This document shows, piece after piece, positions 42,952-51,279 of a stretch of 64,000 nt of DNA. This DNA is from Bryobacterales bacterium (GTDB lineage Bacteria; Acidobacteriota; Terriglobia; Bryobacterales; Bryobacteraceae): the NCBI GenBank assembly GCA_003142185.1, contig PLOR01000010.1, positions 1 through 64,000 on the forward strand, in the 5' to 3' direction. How positions within the stretch are numbered: the stretch's first letter is position 1; each line of letters begins with the position of its first letter. The translations under genes and the position numbers were made by a program. Below the pieces are notes generated by a model that saw only the letters and a list, made by a program, of their open reading frames with translations, was not told where the DNA came from and ran no database searches.

Positions 42952-44190
42952 TCAGACCGTCTCTCCGCGCATCAGATCGAGGTAAGTCTCGCGCCGGCGA
43001 ATCACCCGGTAGCCGGCGCCTTCCACCAGCACTTCCGGCGCGCGCGGCCGCGAGTTGTAATTCGACGACTGCACGAATCCGTAAGCGCCCGCCGCGCACA
43101 CCGCCAGGTAATCGCCCGGCATGGCGTTGGCCATCAGGCGGTCGCGCGCCAGAAAATCGCCGCTCTCGCAGATCGGGCCCACCACGTCCGCGGTCACCGG
43201 CGGCAGCCCGTTCTTGCGCAACGGCACAATCTCGTGGTGCGCGTGATACAGCGCCGGGCGGATCAGGTCGTTCATGGCCGCATCCACCACAATGAATTCC
43301 TTCGCGCCGTTCTGTTTGCGGTAGAGCACGCGGGTGAGCAACATGCCCGCCGCGCCCACGATGGAGCGGCCCGGTTCCACCATCACCTCAAGCCCGGTAT
43401 CGCGCAGCTTGGCATGCAGCCCCTCGACGAACTGGGCGACCCCGGGCGCCTTTTCGCCAGGCCGATAAGAGATACCCAGCCCGCCGCCCAAATCCAGATG
43501 ACGAACCGGTGCGCCCTCCGCGCGAAGCTGCCGGGCCAGCTCCACCAGCATGTCCACCGCTTCCAGAATCGGGCTCGCGTCCAGAATCTGCGAGCCGATG
43601 TGGCAGCTCACACCCTCGGCCGACAGATTGGTGTAGGCGCGTGCCCGTTCATAGACCGCGCGCGCCCGCTCGATCGCAATGCCGAACTTGTGTTGGCCGA
43701 GGCCGGTGGCGATGTAGGGGTGGGTGACGGCGTCCACATCCGGATTGACGCGAATCGAAAATCCCGCCTTCACGCCGCGCCGCGCGGCCATGGCGTCCAG
43801 CAGCACCAGTTCCGGTTCGGATTCGCAATTGAAACTGTGAATGCCGTGGCCGAGCGCGTACTCCACTTCCGCGGCGGTCTTGCCCACGCCCGAAAATACC
43901 ACTCGAGAAGCGTCCCCGCCAGAGGCCAGCACGCGCGCCAGCTCGCCGCCGGAAACGATGTCGAAGCCGGCCCCCGCTTTGGCTAGCAGCGCCAGCACCG
44001 CGAGCGACGAATTCGCTTTTACCGCGTAGCAAACCGTGTGCGGCAGCGCGCCGAATGCCTCGTCATAGGCGCGGTAATTGGACAGAATCGTCTGGCTGGA
44101 ATAAACGTAGGCGGGCGTACCCACGTGCGCCGCCAGATCGGCCAGAGCGACTTGTTCGCAATAAAGATCGTTGTCGGAGTAGGAGAACAT
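42952..44190 (-). CDS. lysA: Diaminopimelate decarboxylase
   Basis: A 412-residue fold-type III PLP enzyme, last step of lysine synthesis. The PLP Lys is K58 in YAVKANS. Further landmarks: FDIVSGGELARVLASGGDAS, HIGSQI, HLDLGGGLGISY (phosphate loop), VEPGRSIVG, the CESGDFLARDR motif with its active-site Cys of the partner subunit, and AYGFVQSSNYNSRPRAPEVL at the C-terminus. The start is the ATG before FSYSDND; a TTG six codons earlier has no better site. No lysine riboswitch is visible upstream, only the 110-nt inverted repeat. Confidence 0.96.
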   Translation of the reverse strand: MFSYSDNDLYCEQVALADLAAHVGTPAYVYSSQTILSNYRAYDEAFGALPHTVCYAVKANSSLAVLALLAKAGAGFDIVSGGELARVLASGGDASRVVFSGVGKTAAEVEYALGHGIHSFNCESEPELVLLDAMAARRGVKAGFSIRVNPDVDAVTHPYIATGLGQHKFGIAIERARAVYERARAYTNLSAEGVSCHIGSQILDASPILEAVDMLVELARQLRAEGAPVRHLDLGGGLGISYRPGEKAPGVAQFVEGLHAKLRDTGLEVMVEPGRSIVGAAGMLLTRVLYRKQNGAKEFIVVDAAMNDLIRPALYHAHHEIVPLRKNGLPPVTADVVGPICESGDFLARDRLMANAMPGDYLAVCAAGAYGFVQSSNYNSRPRAPEVLVEGAGYRVIRRRETYLDLMRGETV

Positions 44191-44226
44191 CGGCAAGAAT
44201 ACCTTCAAATTGTCTCACGGGCGAAT

Positions 44227-44340
44227 GTGGCGCACGCACTCATGCGTGCCGCGTCGGCACTCCTGCCGACGCTAGGTGCCGCGAGGGCGCAGATACGTCG
44301 AGAAGAGTCTCGACGCGGCACGCACGAGTGCGTGCGCCAC
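44227..44340. repeat. 110-nt MITE-like inverted-repeat element, copy 1
   Basis: Outer arms of about 30 nt (start GTGGCGCACGCACTCATGCG, and its complement ending GTGCGCCAC) enclose two smaller hairpins, GTCGGCAC...TGCCGAC and GTCGAGA...TCTCGAC. A second copy in the opposite orientation lies at 63159-63268. It is non-coding, between lysA and the pilin gene. Confidence 0.8.
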
Positions 44341-44357
44341 GCCCGGGCCGCGCCACG

Positions 44358-44846
44358 CTAGCGCAGTTCCTTGCTTTGCGCGGTGGCTGGCTCCGGACCG
44401 TAGTTTTCGCGAACCACCATCGACTGGTCGGAGTAAAAGCTGCGGCTGCCGCTGCTGCCATACGCCACCGGGACGGCGTTGACCGTATACCCGCCGGGGA
44501 CGGGCGCGACGGTGAATTTGTAGCCCTGCTTTTCGCCATTGGCCAGATCGTTGCCGATCAGGTCGGCGGCCGAAGTGTTCGCCGCCCCACTGGCCGGCGG
44601 CCCGAGCTCGGTGAGCGATGCCGCATAGCGGCCGAACTGCGATTGGTATTGGACTTCGGCCGTGTGAATGGCCTTGATCGCCTGAATGGCCGCGGTTTCC
44701 CGCGTATACTTCTGGGCGTTTGTGAACTTAGGCACGGCGATGGTGATGAGGATCAGAATGATCGATACCACGATCAGCAATTCAATCAGGGAGAATCCCT
44801 TTTGGCGATGGGGCCTGGTATGCCCGGCCCAGGGCAGTTTCCGCAT
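44358..44846 (-). CDS. Type IV pilin / prepilin
   Basis: A 162-residue prepilin. The leader MRKLPWAGHTRPHRQKG ends at the prepilin peptidase site G17/F18, followed by FSLIELLIVVSIILILITIA with Glu at +5 (E22), the class III signal and polymerisation helix. The C-terminal head has AIKAIHTAEVQYQSQFGRYA, ASLTELGPPASG and a terminal REN--GPEPAT-QSKEL region, resembling PilA-like pilins of Acidobacteria. The first residues of the leader are encoded by a palindrome like that at 26183. It lies 91 nt downstream of a degenerate paralogue on the same strand. No pilin assembly genes are in view. Confidence 0.92.
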   Translation of the reverse strand: MRKLPWAGHTRPHRQKGFSLIELLIVVSIILILITIAVPKFTNAQKYTRETAAIQAIKAIHTAEVQYQSQFGRYAASLTELGPPASGAANTSAADLIGNDLANGEKQGYKFTVAPVPGGYTVNAVPVAYGSSGSRSFYSDQSMVVRENYGPEPATAQSKELR

Positions 44847-44937
44847 ACGTGTATCCCTTTATATTATGACGCGCCGGCGCCGCGCGGCGTGCAGGCAGGT
44901 TGCACGTGAAGGTAGAGCCCTCGGAGACCGCGGCGGC

Positions 44938-45435
44938 TTAGCGCAACTCCTTGCTTTGCGCGGTAGCCGGCTCTGGACCGTAGTTTTCGCGAACCACCAT
45001 CGTCTGGTCGGAGTAGAAGCTGCGGCTGCCGCTGATGCCATATGACGCCGGGACCGCATTGATTACATAACCGCCGGGGACGGCCGCGACGGTGAACTTG
45101 TAGCCCGCCTTTTCGCTGTTAGCCAGGTCGTTACCGATCAATTCGGCGGCCGAGGCGTTCGGCGCTCCGCTCGCGGGCGGCCCGAGTTCCGTGAGCGATG
45201 CCGCATAGCGGCCGAACCGCTCTCGATACTGGACCTCAGCCGTGTTGACGGCCTTGATCGCCTGTATGGCCGCAATTTCCCGCCCGTACATCCGGGAGCG
45301 CGTGAATATGGGCACGGTGAGGGAGACGAGGACGGGGATGACGAACAGGACGATAGATATCAGGATCGGCAGTTTAGGGGAGAAGAGCCAGCGGCGATGG
45401 TGTCTGGCATGTCCGGCCCGAGGCAGCGTACACAT
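44938..45435 (-). CDS. Degenerate pilin-like paralogue lacking a prepilin motif
   Basis: A 165-residue tandem paralogue of the following pilin. The heads are nearly identical (AIQAIKA.NTAEVQY, FGRYAASLTELGPPASGA, SRSFYSD, MVVRENYGPEPATAQSKELR). The N-terminus has diverged: RRWLFSPKLPILISIVLFVI replaces KGFSLIELL, so there is no G/F cleavage site and no Glu at +5. The hydrophobic helix is kept, so it may be an uncleaved membrane protein. It could be decaying, or a capping or regulatory pilin-like protein. The head is well preserved, which argues for selection or a recent duplication. Confidence 0.8.
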   Translation of the reverse strand: MCTLPRAGHARHHRRWLFSPKLPILISIVLFVIPVLVSLTVPIFTRSRMYGREIAAIQAIKAVNTAEVQYRERFGRYAASLTELGPPASGAPNASAAELIGNDLANSEKAGYKFTVAAVPGGYVINAVPASYGISGSRSFYSDQTMVVRENYGPEPATAQSKELR

Positions 45436-45501
45436 CCGCGAATTCCTTCAGCATGGTGACGGGCCGGCGGCGCACGGCGTGCAGTCGGGTTGAACAAAAA
45501 C

Positions 45502-45525
45502 GGGCAAGCTAAAGCATGCCCTACC
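45502..45525. repeat. Short dispersed palindrome (REP-like)
   Basis: GGGCAAGCTAAAGCATGCCC-type palindrome just after the feoB stop; a relative of those at 25371 and 54760. Confidence 0.55.
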
Positions 45526-47414
45526 TACACGTATCGCAGCAGGTGCGCGGCCAGAAAGGCGCCGCCGTAAGCCAGCGCGCTCATGTAGGCGAACTGGGCC
45601 AGCGGCCACTTCCACCCGCCGGTCTCGCGCCGCACCACGGCCACGGTGGAAACGCACTGCATGGCGAATGCGAAGAAGATCAGCAGCGCCACCGCCGAGG
45701 CGGGTGTCAGGTCGTGACGCAGCGCGCTCTGAAGGTCCATGCTGGTCGAATCCGGATGGTCCATGCCATAGATCGCGCCCAGCGTGGCAATGATGGTCTC
45801 GCGCGCCGCGAAAGAAGTGATGATGCCGATGCCAATCTTCCAATCGAAGCCCAGCGGCTTGATGACCGGCTCGATGCTGCGGCCCAGCGTGCCCGCCAGG
45901 CTGTCCCGAATGGCCGGAGGATGGCCGTGCGTGTAAGGCACGTGCGCCGCCGTCCATAACAGCACCGTCACCAGCAGGATCACCGTGCCGGCGCGGCGCA
46001 GAAAGACCTTCGAGCGGTCGAGCAGCCGCAGCCCGAGCGATTGCACCGTCGGCCAGCGGTAAGCCGGCATCTCCAGCACAAACGGCGTGCGGCCGCTCTT
46101 CAGAATCGACGATTTCAAAATCCGCGCCGTCAGCACCGCGACCACGAATCCCAGCGCATAGAGGCCGATCATGGCCACCGTGCGGACACTGAGAAAACCC
46201 AGCAGTTGCCGGTTGGGCAAAAAGGCGGCGATGATCAGCGTGTAGACCGGGAAGCGCGCCGCGCACGTCATGAAGGGCGCGATCAGGATGGTGGCGGTGC
46301 GGTCGCGCTTGTTTTCGATGGTGCGCGTGGACAGAATCGCCGGCACCGCGCAGGCGTAAGCCGACAGCAGCGGGATGAACGACTTGCCTTGCAGCCCGAA
46401 GCGCGCCATGGTGCGATCGGCAATCAGCGCCGCGCGCGCCAGATAGCCGGAATCTTCCAGGATGCCGATGAACAGAAACAACAGCAGCACCTGCGGCAGG
46501 AACACGATCACCGAGCCCACGCCCCTCCATACGCCATCGACGACGAGCGAGCGGACGAGCGAGGGCGGCAGCGTAGTTGCAATCCAGTTGCCGGAAACCT
46601 CAAACAGCCACTTCACGCCATCCATCAGCGGCGTGACGTAGCTGAAGATGGATTGAAAGACGAGGATGACCACGAAGGCAAAAACCAGCGGCCCGGCCAC
46701 CGGATGCAACATCACGCGATCCAGGCGGCGCGTCCACTTGGGGGCGATCGGCGCACGATAGTCGGCCTGGCTGCCTACCTCCCCGGCCCACTCGCGGCAC
46801 TTGGGAATGTCGTGCAGCACCGGCAGCGACCTGGGCGTGGGCAGCGCCATAGCCCCGGCGAGAAAATCGCGCACCTGCTCGATGCCCTCGTCCTGTCGCG
46901 CGCTCACCAAAGCCACCGGCGCACCCAACTCCCTCGAGAGCGCTTTGGTGTCGAGCGTGCCGCCGCGGTTGCGCAGGTCGTCGGCCATATTGAGAATAAT
47001 CAGCGTCGGCAGACCCAGCGCCAGGATCGGCGCCGCCAGCATCAGGTGGCGGCGCAGATTGGTCGAATCGAGCACCAGCAGGATGGCTTCGGGCTTGGGC
47101 GTGTCCTCACGCCGGCCGGTCAGCACGTCGTACGCCACCTGTTCGTCTTCCGAATGCGGCGAAAGGCTGTAAACACCCGGCAAATCGATCAATTCGACGG
47201 ATTGGCCACCGGCAAGTTCGGCGACGCCGGTGTGCTGCTCCACCGTCACGCCGGGAAAATTGGCGACCTTTTGCCGCAAGCCGGTGAGCCGGTTGAAAAG
47301 CGTGGTTTTACCGGAGTTGGGCGGCCCGATGACGGCGACTGCCTTAACCGCGGCACTGGGAAATATGGCAACCGCCGCCGGGCGGCAGCCGGCGCAGTCC
47401 GCGCATTCGCTCAT
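45525..47414 (-). CDS. feoB: Ferrous iron transporter FeoB
   Basis: A 629-residue FeoB. An N-terminal Cys-rich CADCAGC is followed by the G domain: G1 GPPNSGKTT at 30-38 (usually GNPNSGKT), FPGVTVE, DLPGVYSL and LNMADDL. A linker leads to the membrane domain (about 235-629), with LPQVLLLFLFIGILEDSGYL, the YACAVPAILSTRTIENKRDR gating region, SFAARETIIATLGAIYG and FFAFAMQCVSTVAVVRRETG. It is shorter than E. coli FeoB (773) because the cytoplasmic segments are compact. Translation is coupled to feoA through ATGA. It imports Fe2+ using GTP hydrolysis as a switch. Confidence 0.96.
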   Translation of the reverse strand: MSECADCAGCRPAAVAIFPSAAVKAVAVIGPPNSGKTTLFNRLTGLRQKVANFPGVTVEQHTGVAELAGGQSVELIDLPGVYSLSPHSEDEQVAYDVLTGRREDTPKPEAILLVLDSTNLRRHLMLAAPILALGLPTLIILNMADDLRNRGGTLDTKALSRELGAPVALVSARQDEGIEQVRDFLAGAMALPTPRSLPVLHDIPKCREWAGEVGSQADYRAPIAPKWTRRLDRVMLHPVAGPLVFAFVVILVFQSIFSYVTPLMDGVKWLFEVSGNWIATTLPPSLVRSLVVDGVWRGVGSVIVFLPQVLLLFLFIGILEDSGYLARAALIADRTMARFGLQGKSFIPLLSAYACAVPAILSTRTIENKRDRTATILIAPFMTCAARFPVYTLIIAAFLPNRQLLGFLSVRTVAMIGLYALGFVVAVLTARILKSSILKSGRTPFVLEMPAYRWPTVQSLGLRLLDRSKVFLRRAGTVILLVTVLLWTAAHVPYTHGHPPAIRDSLAGTLGRSIEPVIKPLGFDWKIGIGIITSFAARETIIATLGAIYGMDHPDSTSMDLQSALRHDLTPASAVALLIFFAFAMQCVSTVAVVRRETGGWKWPLAQFAYMSALAYGGAFLAAHLLRYV

Positions 47415-47698
47415 GCCTTCCTCGAAAGCCGTCCCTCATGGTGGATTTTGAGACGCCGCGCGGTTTCGCGCCGCACCGCGATTTCCGATCCATCCACCTG
47501 AAACACCCGCGGATCGCCGCCCGGCGCGCTTTGCCCGGCCACCACACGCGCTCCGGGCAGAAAGCCGAGCTCCATCAAACGGCGTGCATCCTCGACCGGC
47601 AAGTCGATCTCGCTCAATACCGCTTCGTCGCCCCGGCGCAAGTCCATCAGGCTCGCCGGCAGAATTTCCGCTCCGCCCTTGTTGCCACTCAGTTGCAT
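47411..47698 (-). CDS. feoA: Ferrous iron transport protein A
   Basis: A 95-residue SH3-like FeoA partner of FeoB: PASLMDLRRGDEAVLSEIDL, RRLMELGFLPGARVVAGQSA, DPRVFQVDGSEIAVRRETAR. The MELGFLPG motif is diagnostic. The longer open frame upstream includes no recognisable sequence, so the start is placed at MQLSGNK, with only a weak GAG before it; another ATG at MDLRRGD is possible. The stop overlaps the feoB start. No Fur box was identified upstream. Confidence 0.9.
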   Translation of the reverse strand: MQLSGNKGGAEILPASLMDLRRGDEAVLSEIDLPVEDARRLMELGFLPGARVVAGQSAPGGDPRVFQVDGSEIAVRRETARRLKIHHEGRLSRKA

Positions 47699-47819
47699 CT
47701 CAATATCAGTATGCGCGCCTCTGAAATTCTTGTCAAGATGCCGTTCGCCGGGTTTCCGCTTGGGTTTCTTCACGCCCCGCCCCCAAGGTGCTAAGTATAG
47801 CAAAATAGCACTTAGGACC

Positions 47820-48278
47820 ATGAAGCCTGAGTACTATATCCGGCCCTTTCGAATGTCCGACCTGGACGCCGTGCTGCTCATCGAGCGCGCCAGTTTCGGC
47901 GCCGACGCTTACGATCGCAACTTGTTTGCAGAGCTCTTCGTGAAATGCGGGCGCCTATTTCTGGTGGCCGCCGCGCGAACCGGCATCAGCGCCTACATGG
48001 TCACCTCGACCGCGCTCGGCAGGGCTACGCCCTCGGCCGAGCTGGTTTCCGTGGCGGTTGGCCCGGCGTGCCGCGGCCAGGGCATTGCCTCCTCGCTGAT
48101 GCGAAGCACGCTGCGCCGTTTACGGCTGCGCCGCGTCCGCCAGTTCACCCTGGCGGTGCGCGCGTCGAACCGGCAAGCCCAGGCGCTCTATGCGAAATTC
48201 GGGTTTGCCAGGCTGCGCCAGATCCGCCGCTATTACGAGGACGGGGAGGACGCGCTGGTGCTGCGCAAACTGCTGTAG
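47820..48278 (+). CDS. GNAT N-acetyltransferase (RimI-like)
   Basis: A 152-residue GNAT protein: YYIRPFRMSDLDAVLLIERA at the start, a central AELVSVAVGPACRGQGIASS containing the acetyl-CoA V-V-x-Q/R-GxG/A loop, LRRVRQFTLAVRASNRQAQA, LYAKFGFARLRQIRRYYEDG and DALVLRKLL. The ending YYxDGEDALVL is typical of RimI-like protein N-terminal acetyltransferases. AGGA precedes the ATG by 3 nt. It starts divergently from feoA. The substrate is not known. Confidence 0.9.
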   Translation: MKPEYYIRPFRMSDLDAVLLIERASFGADAYDRNLFAELFVKCGRLFLVAAARTGISAYMVTSTALGRATPSAELVSVAVGPACRGQGIASSLMRSTLRRLRLRRVRQFTLAVRASNRQAQALYAKFGFARLRQIRRYYEDGEDALVLRKLL

Positions 48279-48316
48279 CGCGGCTCGGCGTTTGATCGCG
48301 TGATGGAGAAAATCAG

Positions 48317-48343
48317 TTGGCAGGCGGAAGCGCCTGCCCCACC
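48317..48343. repeat. Short dispersed palindrome (REP-like)
   Basis: TTGGCAGGCGGAAGCGCCTGCC, followed by CCACC; relatives at 54790-54813, 59345-59373 and 61836-61862. Confidence 0.65.
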
Positions 48344-48438
48344 CGACTGCAAATCCTTCGACAGCAAAGTGGAACAGACGCCCGGGTTTCGGGTCCGAAG
48401 CGGACTTTCGTCTGTCAACCCATCCGCCCGCCCGGTCC

Positions 48439-50409
48439 CTACCGCGGCGTGCCGCCGGGCGAGCCACAACGGGCGAAAATATCGAGCTCGAATGTGGCAT
48501 CGGGCGTGCGATTGTCGCGCAATGCCTGCGCCAGTTCGCCGGCGGCGGCGCAATACCGGGCCGGGTCGGGCGCGCGTCCTTCGGCCAGTGCTTGTCCGGC
48601 CCGTGCTACGGCCTCTCCCTGCGCGTCGCCCAGCCCGCGATAGGCAGCCGCCATGGCCTCGTATAGCGGCGGAAAACGAGGCGTGAGAATGCGCGCGTAG
48701 CGGAGCGCATCCAGCGCTTCGGCAAAGCGGCCCAGGCTCAGGTAGTCGTCGGCCAAGTAAAGATAGAGCAACACGAATGCCTGGCGCGGCGCGGGCGGCC
48801 TGTCGTGCCCCAATTGCGCATTATCGAAAGCTTGTTCGGCGGCGAGCGAAATCTTGCGCGCCTCCAGCAGCACGGCAAGCGATTTTTCGCGCCAGGCCCG
48901 GCGTTCGGCCTCCGGGGCGAGCCCCGCTCGCTCCGCGTAGTAAATGCCCAGGCGGGCCGGAATCAGCTCCGAGGATTGGCCAGGATCCAGGGGGCGCACC
49001 AGTTCCCACGCGGTCTCCTGTTCGGCGATCGCGCGGTCGAGGTTCGCGCGCGGGTCCCGGTCGAACCACGCCTTCGCCAGCATGTCGTGCAAGCGCGCGC
49101 TGCGCGGCGCGGTTTCGACGTCGGCCAGGCCCAGCGTGAGGTTGTCGCGCCAGTCCGCGTTGCGCGCCCAGGTGCGTCCGGTATAGAGCAACGCCAGCGC
49201 CCCCAGCGTAGCCCACGCCACGCGCGGACTCAGGTAGCGCCACGCCAGGCCCGCCACTGCCATGGCGAATGCCACCGAGGGAAGGTAGAGGAAGCGCTCC
49301 GCCATCGCGCTCGCAATCGGGATAACCAGGTTCGACGTGGGCAGTAGCGCCAGTCCAAAAAAACCAACCAGCCAGAACACCAGCGGGTGGCGCCAGCGCA
49401 TGGCCAGGGCCAGCACGAGCAGCGCCAGGAGTACCAACAGCGAAATCCACGCGCCCGCATCCGTCCATGCCGCCGGGCGGAGCGCGTCAAAGGAGCGGTC
49501 CGACACCAGGCGCACCGGCCACGCCAGCAGCCACAGGTCCATCCCTTCGACTTTTTGGACGCTGAACATACGCTCCCAGCGCGGGAGATAGCGCAACACA
49601 TTATCCATGTAGAACACGGGCGGCGACGGCAGCGGCGCAAACACCGCGGCGCGCGCCACCAATAGCATCACGAGCGATCCGAGGGCCGCCGCATATGCCG
49701 CCAGCCGCTGGCGCGCGCGGATGCCGCCCGGCACGCCGAACGCCAGGTCGGACAGCAGCATCAACGCGGCCAGCATCACGGCGTTTTCTTTCGAGAACGC
49801 ACCCGCGGCTGCCACCGCGAATAACGCCAGCCAGCGCCGCGCGCCGGATTGAGCGGTGGCTCGGCCGTAAATCAAAAGGCCCGCCAGCACCGCCAGGGCC
49901 GCCAGCAGATCGGCGCGACCCACCACGTTATCCACCGCTTCGGTGGCGATGGGGTGAACCGCAAACAGCGCCGCCGCGAACCACGCCGCGCGCGAGCTAA
50001 GCAGGCGGGCGGCCAGTTTCCACACCAGCCAGACGTTGAGCGCGTGCAGCAGCAGATTCACCAGGTGATACCAAAAGGCGCCCCCAGCCGCGCCGGCCAG
50101 AGCGTGGTTGAACAGCAAGGAAGCCGTGGTGATCGGGCGGTAGATCAAGTCGGCTGTGACGGGCCACCAGTAGCTCTTGGAAAGAATCAGCCACAGATTC
50201 TGCGCCGTCAGGCTTTGCAGGCGGGGGTTTTGGGTCAGCAGGAACTGGGAATCCTCGGCCAAATCGAGGCCCAGCGAGTTGGCGTAAGCCAGCAGAGTGA
50301 GCGCGAACAGGCCAGCCGGAGCGAGCCACCGGGGATACCGCCCGCCGGTTTCTTCACCCGCGCCGCGGCCGCGCGGGCCCGCTGGCTCATTTCGCGAGGG
50401 CCGAACCAT
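48439..50409 (-). CDS. TMTC-like multi-pass membrane protein with C-terminal TPRs
   Basis: A 656-residue protein. About eleven membrane spans fill residues 25-430. Its features match TMTC/DUF1736-type GT-C fold proteins: AYANSLGLDLAEDSQFLLTQ in the first loop (with an acidic residue), YRPITTASLLFNHALAG, FWYHLVNLLLHALNVWLVW, HPIATEAVDNVVGRADLLAA and FSKENAVMLAALML. The last 220 residues are soluble TPR-like helices (LARLGIYY, FVLLYLYLADDYLSLGRFAE, EALDALRYARILTPRFPPLY). In eukaryotes such proteins transfer O-mannose; whether this one is a glycosyltransferase is inference. The start is the ATG two codons after a GTG. Confidence 0.8.
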   Translation of the reverse strand: MVRPSRNEPAGPRGRGAGEETGGRYPRWLAPAGLFALTLLAYANSLGLDLAEDSQFLLTQNPRLQSLTAQNLWLILSKSYWWPVTADLIYRPITTASLLFNHALAGAAGGAFWYHLVNLLLHALNVWLVWKLAARLLSSRAAWFAAALFAVHPIATEAVDNVVGRADLLAALAVLAGLLIYGRATAQSGARRWLALFAVAAAGAFSKENAVMLAALMLLSDLAFGVPGGIRARQRLAAYAAALGSLVMLLVARAAVFAPLPSPPVFYMDNVLRYLPRWERMFSVQKVEGMDLWLLAWPVRLVSDRSFDALRPAAWTDAGAWISLLVLLALLVLALAMRWRHPLVFWLVGFFGLALLPTSNLVIPIASAMAERFLYLPSVAFAMAVAGLAWRYLSPRVAWATLGALALLYTGRTWARNADWRDNLTLGLADVETAPRSARLHDMLAKAWFDRDPRANLDRAIAEQETAWELVRPLDPGQSSELIPARLGIYYAERAGLAPEAERRAWREKSLAVLLEARKISLAAEQAFDNAQLGHDRPPAPRQAFVLLYLYLADDYLSLGRFAEALDALRYARILTPRFPPLYEAMAAAYRGLGDAQGEAVARAGQALAEGRAPDPARYCAAAGELAQALRDNRTPDATFELDIFARCGSPGGTPR

Positions 50410-50534
50410 GCACACAATCTAACACCTGTTCATCGGGCGGCTTCTTCTTTTTCGGCGGTCCTGAGTGGGCTAGTCTTCCCATCCAGGCTGCCGCCGTAAT
50501 TCAAGAAATATCCGGCGGCGGCGATAAGGTTTTT

Positions 50535-50846
50535 GTGAATGCGTTTCTCAGGAATGCCGAAGAGTTGTTTGCGACCGCCCGGCAGGACGCCGGCGAAGAT
50601 TGCCAGTTCTCGGTGCTGGTAGGGCCGGATGGCGGCATCCACATGGTGTTCGGCTCGGACTGGGACCTGGAACCGCTACGCCAGCAGCATGGCGCGCGGG
50701 CGGCTTACCGGGTAACGCGTTCGGCGGGGTCTGTGGCCCTCGAAGGGCGCTCCGTAGGCGCATCCTGCCGGCTGGAGGCGGTGCGCCCGGCGCGCGCCCT
50801 CCTCGGCCTGCTGGCCGATAGCCGCTGTTACCAGACGGTCGCCTGA
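50535..50846 (+). CDS. Small hypothetical protein
   Basis: A 103-residue protein, AFLRNAEELFATARQDAGED, then CQFSVLVGPDGGIHMVFGSD, WDLEPLRQQHGARAAYRVTR and a Gly/Arg-rich tail. It resembles conserved acidobacterial hypothetical proteins; I know no function. AAGG lies about 6 nt before the GTG. It precedes flaG by 100 nt on the same strand. Confidence 0.6.
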   Translation: MNAFLRNAEELFATARQDAGEDCQFSVLVGPDGGIHMVFGSDWDLEPLRQQHGARAAYRVTRSAGSVALEGRSVGASCRLEAVRPARALLGLLADSRCYQTVA

Positions 50847-50946
50847 GCGCGGCTCGCGTTTCTTCAATTTGGGCCGATGAGGAACATGACAACTGGATAA
50901 CACCGGCAAGTCCGCTCGCCGGGATGAATCTGGCTGAGGAGCCGTT

Positions 50947-51225
50947 ATGGAGATCAGCGCCGTCAACCGCACAGACGCGGCCCAACCCGTGACCGCAGTG
51001 AGCGTCCCATCCGAAATCGCCAGCCAGAACCGCGAGGTGGTCCAGGCCGTCAAGGCCGTGAACGGATCGGAGATGTTCGGCCAGGACGAAGAGTTGGCCT
51101 TTCAAATGGATTCGTCGACCAAGCACCTGGTGGTCCAGATCATCAACCGCAACACCAAAGAGGTAATCTCGCAGGTGCCGCCGGAATACGTGTTGCGCAT
51201 GGCCCAAAACCTGAAGTCCCCTTAA
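50947..51225 (+). CDS. flaG: FlaG flagellar protein
   Basis: A 92-residue FlaG. The variable N-terminus is followed by the conserved C-terminal domain LAFQMDSSTKHLVVQIINRN, TKEVISQVPPEYVLRMAQNL. FlaG affects flagellar filament length. GAGGAG is 6 nt before the ATG. It is followed by fliS after 54 nt, so they form a small operon; fliD, which usually lies between them, is absent. Confidence 0.92.
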   Translation: MEISAVNRTDAAQPVTAVSVPSEIASQNREVVQAVKAVNGSEMFGQDEELAFQMDSSTKHLVVQIINRNTKEVISQVPPEYVLRMAQNLKSP

Positions 51226-51279
51226 GAAACGGCTCAACCCCCTAGTTTTGGGCCGATAAGTGGTTGGGAGAACGAACCA

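Noticed and set aside
43950-44357. Lysine riboswitch upstream of lysA
   Set aside because: The upstream sequence is a MITE-like inverted repeat with no lysine aptamer features.
46041-47501. A 486-codon plus-strand open frame
   Set aside because: Antisense to feoB, no domain, His/Arg/Gln-rich.
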